Source: Bacteroides timonensis (GTDB lineage: Bacteria; Bacteroidota; Bacteroidia; Bacteroidales; Bacteroidaceae). From it: DNA of 41,567 nucleotides. Shown here in pieces: positions 1 through 10,100 of this stretch (the first letter of the stretch is position 1; each line of letters starts with the position of its first letter). Under the pieces are notes generated by a model. It was not told the DNA's origin, made no database searches, and saw nothing but the letters and a program-made list of their open reading frames with translations. Where the stretch lies: the NCBI RefSeq assembly GCF_000513195.1, contig NZ_CBVI010000018.1, positions 1 through 41,567 on the forward strand. Direction: 5' to 3'. A program made the position numbers and the translations under genes.

Positions 1-25
1 GGCTTCAATAAAGTTTTTCAATAAG

Positions 26-127
26 TTGTCAGCACTCCAGCACTGACAACACCCAAACCCTTTGTCAGTCGTAGTTTGACGGCAGTGCTGACAAGGTGTT
101 TATAAGTGACGACAAACAGTTTGTCAG
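26..127. repeat. Cluster of TTGTCAG motifs and inverted copies
   Basis: TTGTCAG occurs at 26-32, 62-68 and 121-127, with its inverse CTGACAA at 43-49 and 88-94. The copies at 26-32 and 43-49 form a short hairpin or dyad, and so do those at 62-68 and 88-94. Flanking bases are partly shared (CACTG or CAGTG next to the motif). No gene is visible here. Possible roles are binding sites for a regulator of a gene left of the window, or a terminator-like fold; the sequence does not decide. Confidence 0.5.
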
Positions 128-250
128 CACTGATTTTCAGACTATTTTCGGACGTATGAGATTGTATATCAAAAGAGTACTTCATATTTTGCATATAATA
201 GGATAGCCTCCCTTTATATACGTGTTTCCCTAGATCCATGACATAGAGTT

Positions 251-383
251 ACTGCAAAGCTGTGACAGTATTACTGCAAAGCATGTTCAGTGTCGCTGCA
301 AGACAAAGACAGTGTCACTGCAAACCATATACAGTTTCATTGCAAGGCATGTGCAGCAGTATTGTTAAGGTATGTACAGCAAC
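251..383. repeat. 22-bp imperfect tandem repeat, six units
   Basis: Units begin at 251, 273, 295, 317, 339 and 361. The first five are exactly 22 bp and the last about 23. Each starts with a variant of ACTGCAAAG and has CAGT or CAGC near position 16-18. Units are contiguous with no spacers, so this is not a CRISPR array. Twenty-two is not a multiple of three, so a repeated peptide is not the explanation, although an ORF happens to run through (262-522). The array lies about 350 bp upstream of the promoter of the first surface-protein gene. Function unknown. Confidence 0.75.
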
Positions 384-733
384 GTTGCAGCACAGACATA
401 ACACTATAATACTCTTAATCAAGCACTACTATGTAAAGGAACAAGACCTTCATACATTTAGAACCGCTTCTCCATATCTCCTTGGCAGTATAAGTAGTCC
501 AAATTTCGGAAGCTGTTTTTAAGGCAGTATGTAGACAAGTGAGAAATTAAAAAGAATTTCATTGGAATGCGGTTGCCTTGTAACCAAACAGAAATATTTT
601 CCGAAAACATAAAAAAAAAGATAAGTTGCCCAAATAGAGGATAAATATAGAAAAGTAGAAACTAAATGGAAATATAAGATATTTTAGTGTAGCAATTCGT
701 TCCTTTAGCCTCCCAAATACTCACTCAAAGAAT
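384..733. other. Gene-free stretch upstream of the first surface-protein gene
   Basis: AT-rich sequence with no convincing coding frame. The only open frame (262-522) starts inside the tandem array and its composition does not look like a protein. I see no tRNA, insertion-sequence end or strong hairpin here. Confidence 0.5.
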
Positions 734-764
734 TTGTTTCTTTAAATATATTTTATAATATTTG
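734..764 (+). promoter_or_regulatory. Candidate Bacteroides -33/-7 promoter
   Basis: TTG at 734-736 is followed 20 bp later by AATATTTG (757-764), one mismatch from the Bacteroides -7 consensus TAnnTTTG. It would give a leader of roughly 90 nt for the gene at 865. Confidence 0.45.
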
Positions 765-864
765 TAGCAAAATCAGTCAGAATGGAAGCAAAACCAGCAG
801 ACCTGAATGATTAACTGATAAGCATATACAACATTTTACTTCAACATCATAAATTAAATGACTT

Positions 865-3800
865 ATGAAAAAAATTACTACTCTATTAACGGCCATTATC
901 GGAATGGCACTCATGAACCAAGTATCAGCAACCCATGTCACAGTAGAAGTCCCTACTGCCGGGCAACTGAGTTCTTTAGTACAAGATGTAAACTGTGACA
1001 GCATCACCATTTCGGGAAATCTGGATGGAAATGATTTTTGGTTTATCAGAGAGCAAATGCCAAACCTGGTTTATTTGAACACAAGCAAGGTTACAGTGCC
1101 AGGTAACAGACTTCCCGAGTCTGGGCTATACTCAAAAAAAACACTACAGAAAATCATACTTCCTGACAATTTGGAAGCAATAGGAAATAATGCTTTCGCC
1201 TACTGTTCCAACCTGAAAGATATCACTTTCCCTAAAACATTAGCCACGATAGAATATCATACATTCTATCAGTGCGGTTTATCCGAAGTCACACTTCCTG
1301 ATAAACTAAAAGACATAGGGGATGCTGCTTTCTACGAATGCTACAACCTAAAGAAAGTGAACTTCCCTGAAAAATTAGTCAGCATAGGCAATAGTGCATT
1401 TCGTCAATGCAATTTATCCGAGGTTGCATTCCCTGACAGTCTAAAAACAATAGGAAGTAATGCTTTCAGATATTGCCAGCAACTGCAAAAAGTTACATTT
1501 CCGGAAAAGCTGGAAACAATAGGCACCCATGCTTTTAACGATTGTTTCCGCCTACACACAGCCACACTTAAAGGCAAAACCGCACCGGTAATATCCGACA
1601 ACACTTTCAACTACACTAAAGTATTTTATGTACCGGAAGGTGCTGCACAAACCTATAAGGAAGCCACCAACTGGTCTAATTTGGTCATTATAGACGGAAA
1701 TACGCCCAAAAAGATAACAGTAACCCTAACTACTGCCGGAACTTTGGGAGAAGAAATCCTAAAACAAGTTGACTACGTAAAACAAGTTAATGAACTGGTA
1801 ATAAACGGCCCCCTAAACAGCGATGATTTTTATCAGATACAACAACAAGCCACCAATTTAATTTCTATTGACCTGACCAAAGCCACCATAGAATCATTAC
1901 CTGAAAATTTCTTCTACGAGAGAGCCGCCTTACTTGATATAAAGCTCCCTGCTACCCTGAAAAGTATCGGAAGATATGCTTTTTACCGATGCCACGGATT
2001 AACCCAAATAACTATACCAGAAGGGGTAACGATTGTCGGAGATTACGCTTTCAACGAATGTATTTCACTGAAAGAAATTGAGTTGCCGACTACACTGACA
2101 GATATTAAAAATGGTGCTTTTCAAAATTGCTGGAGTTTAGCAAGCATCCAAATACCCGATAATGTTACCACTATCAGTCAATCCTCCTTTTACCATTGCA
2201 CTTCATTAATACAAGTGAAGTTCCCGGCTAAATTGCAGAGTATCTCCAATTCCGCATTTCAAGAATGCAGTGCATTAGCCAAAATAAATTTGCCCAAAGG
2301 ACTACTGACCATAGGTTCAAATGCATTTTATCAATGTTCCGCATTGGAAGAAATCTCTTTCCCCTCGACTTTGTCAAGTCTGGGAAGCAGTGCCTTTTAC
2401 CGTTGTACGAATCTCACAGAAATCACTCTGCCCGCTTCACTGACTTATTGCTATCATCCATTTTATGAATGTCACAATATCAAGAAAGTTACCTGTCTGG
2501 CATCCGTACCGCCTACATTAGAAAACAACAATGATATTCTCTATGGTGTAGATAAATCCAGTGCAGAACTTGCAGTTCCTTTCTGGTCCGTAAACAGCTA
2601 TAAGCTGGCTCCGGGTTGGGATGCATTTCCTACAATCAATCCTCTGGATTATGAAACAGACCTCATCAACGTGCCCGGCGAACTGGTCATAGCGGCAGAT
2701 ATCCGTTTCAAGAACAATCCGACCGTATCCGTATTTGATAACGGCCGACTAACAGTCAGAGGAACCGATGCGCTCTCTATGAAGAAGTACACACAAAGCC
2801 ACACATTCAGTGGATATGATGATAACAGTTGGTCCTACCGAGAAGCTGTTTATACGAATTTGCTCAGCGAGTCCGGAGCCATGCGTGCCGATAGTGTCAT
2901 CTACAAACTGAATCTGAGAAAAGACTATTGGCAGTTCATCACACTGCCTTTTGATGTGAACAGAGCAGACATAGAAGTCAGCAATGACGCCCTCTTTGTC
3001 ATCCGTTACTACGACAGTAAAGCACGGGCCGACGGCGAAACCGGCAACTGGAAAGACGTACCCGCCGGTGGAACGTTGCAAGCCGGAACCGGCTATATCA
3101 TCCAGGCCAACAAACAAACCCAACTTACCCTGAAAGCCATCAACAATGACAATAAGAACCGGCTTTTCTCCGGCAATGCCTTAAAACGGACACTGGATGA
3201 GTACGCCTCCGAGTTCGCCCACAATGCCAGCTGGAATTTCATAGGCAACCCCTATCCATGCTTCTATGACATTTATTACATGGACTACACCTCTCCCATT
3301 ACAATATGGGACACCCGTAACCGGACTTACACCGCCGTCTCAACCGAAGACGATAACTACATACTCAGCCCGATGCAAGCGTTCTTCATTCAGAAGCCGG
3401 TGGAAACGAAAGAAATCAGTTTCTCCGCTGAAGGCCGCCAACTGGATACTGCCGTACGCCAACGCACCACGACCCGTTCCGCCGTTTCGCCGGATCGTAC
3501 CGTCTTCAATTTTACTTTGGAGGATGACACTTATACCGACCGTACCCGCGTAGTTATCAATCCCGAAGCAAGTATGGATTATGAAATGTCCCGCGATGCT
3601 GCCAAATTCATGAGCGACGACAAAGACGTGCCACAACTCTTTACACTAGACGCTACAGGCAGATATTACGCCATCAACGAACGACCGTTGGGCAATGGAA
3701 TTGTCTCCGTAGGCATTTACGCAGGAAAAGCCGGCACATATACCCTGAGCCTGGCAGACGCCACAGTTACAGCCGACGAAGTGATCTTAACAGATAAGCA

Positions 3801-4131
3801 GACAGGAAGCGAAACACGCCTCGACCTCGACAGCTACACCTTTACGGCAGAAGCCGGCTTCTGCACCGACCGCTTCGAACTGCGCCTGACTACCCGTACC
3901 ATTACCGGAATAGAAAAATTCCATGATACGAATGCTGCCCAAGTGACGGCAGGAGCCGGACAAATCTTAATATCTGCCCAACCGGGAGATAAGATGAGGG
4001 TCTGCAATGTCACCGGACAAGTCATTGAGCGTCGGATATTGACACAGTCATCAACCTCGCTCCCCGTCGCACCGGGTTTCTACATCGTAACTATCGGTAA
4101 GGAAACATTCAAAATTATGGTAATCAAATAA
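865..4131 (+). CDS. Secreted BspA-like leucine-rich repeat protein with T9SS-like C-terminal tail
   Basis: 1088 aa, with a signal peptide ending near residue 22 (hydrophobic core, then VSA). Residues about 24-85 and 290-350 are two copies of the cap module seen in BspA-like proteins (an AGxL segment, then GxLNxxDFxxI, then a LDLTKA-like strand). Each cap is followed by a run of LRR_5-type repeats of about 23 residues with the pattern LPxxLxxIGxxAFxxC (about 90-245 and 355-545). A beta-rich region follows, including the motif WQFITLPFDV near 689, which recurs in the protein at 18103. The last 75 residues resemble the type A sorting domain of type IX secretion substrates. BspA relatives are surface adhesins, and an adhesive or host-interaction role is inferred. 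The next gene starts 12 bp downstream, so the two are probably co-transcribed. Confidence 0.85.
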   Translation: MKKITTLLTAIIGMALMNQVSATHVTVEVPTAGQLSSLVQDVNCDSITISGNLDGNDFWFIREQMPNLVYLNTSKVTVPGNRLPESGLYSKKTLQKIILPDNLEAIGNNAFAYCSNLKDITFPKTLATIEYHTFYQCGLSEVTLPDKLKDIGDAAFYECYNLKKVNFPEKLVSIGNSAFRQCNLSEVAFPDSLKTIGSNAFRYCQQLQKVTFPEKLETIGTHAFNDCFRLHTATLKGKTAPVISDNTFNYTKVFYVPEGAAQTYKEATNWSNLVIIDGNTPKKITVTLTTAGTLGEEILKQVDYVKQVNELVINGPLNSDDFYQIQQQATNLISIDLTKATIESLPENFFYERAALLDIKLPATLKSIGRYAFYRCHGLTQITIPEGVTIVGDYAFNECISLKEIELPTTLTDIKNGAFQNCWSLASIQIPDNVTTISQSSFYHCTSLIQVKFPAKLQSISNSAFQECSALAKINLPKGLLTIGSNAFYQCSALEEISFPSTLSSLGSSAFYRCTNLTEITLPASLTYCYHPFYECHNIKKVTCLASVPPTLENNNDILYGVDKSSAELAVPFWSVNSYKLAPGWDAFPTINPLDYETDLINVPGELVIAADIRFKNNPTVSVFDNGRLTVRGTDALSMKKYTQSHTFSGYDDNSWSYREAVYTNLLSESGAMRADSVIYKLNLRKDYWQFITLPFDVNRADIEVSNDALFVIRYYDSKARADGETGNWKDVPAGGTLQAGTGYIIQANKQTQLTLKAINNDNKNRLFSGNALKRTLDEYASEFAHNASWNFIGNPYPCFYDIYYMDYTSPITIWDTRNRTYTAVSTEDDNYILSPMQAFFIQKPVETKEISFSAEGRQLDTAVRQRTTTRSAVSPDRTVFNFTLEDDTYTDRTRVVINPEASMDYEMSRDAAKFMSDDKDVPQLFTLDATGRYYAINERPLGNGIVSVGIYAGKAGTYTLSLADATVTADEVILTDKQTGSETRLDLDSYTFTAEAGFCTDRFELRLTTRTITGIEKFHDTNAAQVTAGAGQILISAQPGDKMRVCNVTGQVIERRILTQSSTSLPVAPGFYIVTIGKETFKIMVIK

Positions 4132-4143
4132 AACAGAACATCC

Positions 4144-7100
4144 ATGAAATATATATTCAGCCTATTCATTGCTCTCTGGAGCATCGCGGCATGGGGACAA
4201 GAAGGAGGGGATGGGTTTAACCCCTCCAACCCCGGCGAACCGGGCCAGAGATATAATTTGACGGTCAACGTCACCCCCGACGGAGCAGGCAGCACCTCAC
4301 CTTCGGGGAAGCAGCAATATGCTCTGGGAGAATCTGTTTACCTCAGCGCTAATGCCAACAACTATTACCAGTTTGTAGGTTGGGCGCAGGACGGAGATAC
4401 GATTTCCCGCAGTCGCTCTTTCAATTATACCATGCCGGCAAAAAATACTGCCATAACTGCCGTGTTCAAGGCTACAGACAGCTTCAACCCCGACGATCCC
4501 GACGATCCGTCGCAGGAAGTCATTAAGTATAAACTAAATTTGACAGCTTCGCCAATCGAAGGAGGACGTTTCAACATCACTTCGGGAGAACGTTTCAGTG
4601 AAGGAACTTCGATTTCTGTCTATGCCTACCCGAACAGCAACTATCAGTTTGAGGGTTGGAAACAGGGAGAGACATTGTTGTCCACTGAAAGCCCTTATTC
4701 ATTCGTGATAGGGAAAGAAGATGTTTCCATAACCGGCTTATTCCGCTTCAATCCGGACAGCCCGGGAAACCCGGGAGCCAATCACTGGAATGCGGAAACA
4801 GGTGAACTGATTATCGACGATTTCACTCCGGGCAGCATCATGAATGCCGTAAGCAATGTAGTCGGTGGTTCAAGCAATTATAGCAAAGTTTCGATGGTCA
4901 TTGTCAGCGGTCAGATGAACAGCTACGACTTCGGCATCGCCCAAAACCTAAGTAACTGTACTCTGCTCGACCTTAGCCGGACAGGCGGATATACGGAAAT
5001 TCCCAGCTATGCATTCGACGGCACCAACCTGTCAACGATTATCCTGCCGGCCGGCATAGAAAGAATAGGCAACTACGCTTTCCGTAATTGCAAAAATCTG
5101 ACGGATATCATCTGCCATGCCATCACACCGCCAACAGTAAGCAACTATACTTTTGAAGGAATCGCCGATGGTGCCGTTGTCCATGTGCTTGCCTCTGCCA
5201 TTCCTCTCTATACAGAGGCACTAGTGTGGAAAGACCTCACCATCCTGCCACTGACAGAAGACGTCAGAACCCTGGAAGTGAACCTGCCTGCCGACAGTGA
5301 AGGAGTTTACAAGAATATGACTCTGGAATTGCAAAATTTGCAGAACGGACAGAAACAACGCTATGTGGTGTCCGACCGCACGTCGTACACTTTCAACGGA
5401 TTACTAAAGAATTGCACCTACAATGTCTCTCTGAAAACTCCGACTGGTGTAGTGTTGGGGCAGATAGAAAACATTGAGATCAAAGATGAGAACTGCTCTG
5501 TAACTTTCACTTCACTGCTAGCTTTGCTTGACGTAAACCTGCAAGTGCTGACTCCGGACGGAACAGATGTCACCAGCCAGGTACAGATTACGTGGCTGGA
5601 TTCCAAGCAGGCATACCTGTCGCAAGGCAACCTGCTGAAGGCACAGACAGCAGGAACCGAAATTGGGTATCGAATGGTTCTGAATCAGGATTTAGGGATG
5701 CAGTATGTAGCTCCGGTAAATCAGGTCTACAGTGTGAAGGAAAAAGAAAACCGGCTGGTTTATACGTTGACTCCTATAGAGATGACGACAATCTCCGGAA
5801 CTGTCAAAGACGCAAATGACAACACACTATCGGGTGCTGTCATTTCCATTTCACAGAAGCTGAACGGCAAATATTCAAAATCATTCATAACCAAAACTGA
5901 CACTAAAGGAAAATTTGCCCAGCAAATCTACAATGCTGAAAGCACAATTTCCGTATCCGCCACCGACTACGTCAGCCAAACACTGACGAAAGCAGACTTC
6001 AGTCAAGGAACGGATTTGGGAACGATTGAACTAAAGACGATAGCCGGTGCCACGATAAGCTTAAACTTTACGTACACCCCCAGCGTAGCCGCGGGCGAAG
6101 AAGCGGAAACCCAAACCTGGTATTCTGATTATACCAATATCTCTTACACAATATATAACGTGACTCAAGGGAAAGTAATTACCCAATATTCCGTACAATA
6201 TCCTTCTATTGTCCTATTAGAAGACGTTGCCGAAGGCGACCAGCTCCGCATCACAGCCTCCAGCAAAACTAATGCGTTCCTCCCTGTGGAAAGTCCGACT
6301 ACAATCAGCGCGGAGAATAAAGCAGATATTACCTTCAATATAGTCGGCTTAGGAGGAATCCGTGCCAGTTACGGCTCAACGGACAATGCAAACGTAGCAG
6401 GTATCCTGTATGACAGCAAAGGAGAACTGTTGAAAAAATATAGTTATACCAATACTTCACTTTCAATTTCCGACCTGACAGATGGAGCCTATACCTTGGT
6501 TTCGATGAGCAATAGCAGTTTCTTCAACTCAATTCTGAAACTTTCTTCACTGGAAACTTCGGGACTGAAAGAAGGAACAGACTACATTTTAAACCCTATA
6601 ACAGTAAAGAGCGGCACTATAGAACTGATAAACAATGAGGAAATTCCCGCTTTGGATGAGAGTAAACTCTATTATACCGGTGAAGGCACTGCATTCACCG
6701 TCAACAAAGCGTCTATCGTTGCCGGTAATTACCTGACTTTAAAAGGAAAGATTGACTTCAAAGAAGAATATGCCGCTTCCGTCAGCAATGTACAATTAGT
6801 AATTGACTTGCCGGAATCCTGTTCATTTGTAGACAATTCTGTAATGACAGGTAGCCAGGTCGGCGCTTACACGATAGACGGCAATCAATTGACCGTCCCA
6901 ATGAGCAATTACAATGATCAGGTCCGTTTTTGCATCATCCCCACAACCGGAGGAACTTATAATCCTAATGCGTTCACCGAATTTACATTGAACGGGAAAA
7001 CAGTCCGGCAACCGATCGGTTCAGCTTATTACGAAGTAAAGGATTTATCTATCTCCGTGCCAAAAACCGTAGCCAAAACAACAATTCCTATTAGCGGAAC

Positions 7101-10100
7101 GGCACAGGGAAGTTCAGAAATCAACATCTACGACAACAACATACTCATCGGTCAAACCACATCACTGGCCAATGGAATATGGACCACCACGTGTGAACTG
7201 AACGAACCATACAACCTTTCAACACATAGCATTCATGCAAAAGTAACGAATAAACAAGGGTTGGAGTTACAGTCCGAAACACAAGAAGTAACGTATGACA
7301 TGAATGCCATAGAAGCTTCCACTGTAACAATGACTTTTTATAATGGATGGTTGAAGCAAAATATAGAAGTCGTCTTTGATTTACTGAAAGGGACAACCAG
7401 CCCATCGTCTTATATGTTCTACACAGCCACCGATATTACATTTATTACAAATTTCACGAACAATAGTCCTGATGTGATTTCAAACGTCAAACTATATGTT
7501 TTTACCGATCAAAACGAGATAAGGCCATTAAAAGCTACTTATGACGAAAAGAAAGACAGATGGATTGCAACTTCGAAATTCGAGTCAAATAACTTACCGA
7601 TAAATGTAAGTGTAGGATTTGATGCGATAACAAATCCCACCATAGACCAGAACTTACTTGAACAAATACCTGATATGTACAGCAAGCTGACCGAACAATT
7701 CGCTATTGACGTTCAGCTTCTCGATTCTATTTCCGATCTGGATAAAAGTATTGAAGAGTTAGAGGAAATCTTATACGTAAATGGTTTCATTGATAAAAAC
7801 GACACAATCTCAGACAGCTCCTTTATCAAGTATTTACAAGGGCTATCCGACGAAGAATTAGATGATTTGATTAAGCAGGATACAACAAATACAAGTGAGA
7901 TTTCAGACTCAATAAATAATGCGATATCAGCGCTACAAAAAATGTATTCAAATGAAGTCTTTTTTGAATACGATTTACCTGATGGTAGTAAGTTCATTTC
8001 TAAACCTTGCAATGTCACGTCTGATTCCTTATTGCTCGATATGGGTTATAGCCATTATGAAACGACAGAAGGACAATACATCTACACGCGAGCAACAGAA
8101 AAACAAACTGAATATATTGATCTCTCCAGAAACTGCCATACAATAATAGTCAGTAGTTCAACTATTGACCAAATAGTAAAAACCAGATCTGTAGAAGATG
8201 ATTTAAAGATATTCAATGAAGCGATAGCCAAAATCAACAGTCTATATCAGCCTATAGCGAAAGCCTATGGAGATATGGAGAAAATGATAGGTTCTTTGGT
8301 CGCTGGTTTAGAAAAAGAGCTATCAGAAGCCAACACCTTATTCAATAGACAAAATCTTACTTTCAACATGAAGAAAGTAAAATTAGAAAGATTGGAAAAG
8401 GAATTAAGTCTATTAGCCCCTTCCGATCCTATGTATAACCTGAAAAAATTACATGTTGACACATATAAGACGGAAGTAAAAGAAGCAGAAAAACTTTTAA
8501 AAAGAATTTCTAAAAATCGCGCCCTAACATCGACAGTTCTCAAATTGTCAAGGCCGATGAAAGGAATATTAGCCAAATCAATACCACTTGTAAAATATGC
8601 AGATGCTATATACAATGGGCTCTCAATCATTCAGCAATTTCAAGAAATATATTTATCCGTTCCAAATCCATGTAAAGATGACGAAGAAAGAGCAAAGCAA
8701 TGTAGAGATTTAACAATATCAGGAGCAATTAAAGCTGAAGGGGTTTTGGTTGTAAAAATAGGTGTAGACGCCCTTTTAGACATAGCAACTGTTGGCCAAG
8801 TAGTCGCTGCAGGTGCTACAGGGGGTGTTTCAATAGGAACCGCTTTCGCTACAGCTGTAGGCAAAATGGTTGCAGGATTAGCGATTGACGCAGTTTTCAA
8901 TTGGGAAATAGACAGGAGAAAACAGGAAATTAGAGCCAAGATATCACAACTTAAATGTAAAAAGTGTGATGATCCTTCATGCAACAACGACGATGATGGT
9001 GATAATACTCCACCTACACCAACAACTCCGCCGTCCAGCCCTATCCACGACCCTTCCGGCTACGTCTACGAAGCTGTTGAGACGAACCGTCTGCAAGGTG
9101 TGACCGCCACCTGTTACTATAAAGAGATGGTAGAAGACATGTACGGCGACCTGCATGAAAACATCGTACTTTGGAATGCAGCCGAGTATGCTCAGGAAAA
9201 CCCTCTGTTTACTGATGAAAAAGGAATGTATCAGTGGGATGTCCCCCAAGGGCTCTGGCAAGTGAAGTTTGAGAAAGAAGGCTACCAGACCACTTACAGC
9301 GAATGGCTCCCCGTTCCTCCTCCACAGTTGGAAGTGAATATTGGCATGGTACAAACCGCCCAGCCTACCGTGACAGCCGTGCGCGGTTATGAGACAGGCA
9401 TAGAAATTGATTTCAGCAAGTTCATGCTGCCCGAAACCATGACTGCCGAGTTCATCACCATCACTCGCAACGGAGAAGCCGTAACCGGAGAAGTAACTTT
9501 CAAGAATGCCGAAGCAAACCCGCAAAACAAAAATGAGCAGTTCGTTTCGAAAGTGCGCTTTGTCCCTTCCGAGGCTCTGGCTACCACCGATAAAGTGATA
9601 CTGACCGTCAGCAAACGGGTGAAGAGCTATGCCGGCATACAAATGGAAAGTGATTATAGCCAAGAGATAGCCATTGAAAAAGAGCCCAAGGCAGTGGTCG
9701 CTTCCGAGATTGAAGTGGTGTACAATGAAACGGCTGAAATTACAGTAACCGTAGAACCGGCAGAAGCCTCAACAGGCAAGAAAGTGACCGCAACTTCCGT
9801 TTCCTCCACCATTGCTGCCATAGAACCGGCAGAAGCCACATTGGATGAAGAAGGCAAAGCCACCTTCAGTATATCGGGCGAACTTCCGGGACAGACTATG
9901 ATACAGTTTGCCGTCGAAGGTATGGATATGAAACCGGAAGTGAAAGTGAGCGTCGTGGAAGCCGGAGAAAAAAACATCACTCAAAACTACACACTCGCTA
10001 TGGGCTGGAACTGGTTCTCTATCAACGTACAGGATCAGAATCTGAACGATATACCAGCTCTACTCGCTACCATCAAAGAATCCGTCCTCATCCTGAAAGG

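Noticed and set aside
251..383. Possible CRISPR array.
   Set aside because: Units are contiguous and diverged, with no unique spacers, and no cas genes are present.
262..522. 86-aa open frame through the 22-bp array.
   Set aside because: The frame starts inside the repeats, whose period is not a multiple of three. Composition is not protein-like and there is no ribosome site or promoter.
865..4131. Reading the WQFITLPFDV region as an enzymatic domain.
   Set aside because: No catalytic motif accompanies it. It recurs as a structural module in another secreted protein of the window.
8977..9663. 228-aa minus-strand open frame.
   Set aside because: It mirrors the well-supported coding frame of the giant surface protein, is rich in His/Phe shadow composition, and has no promoter.
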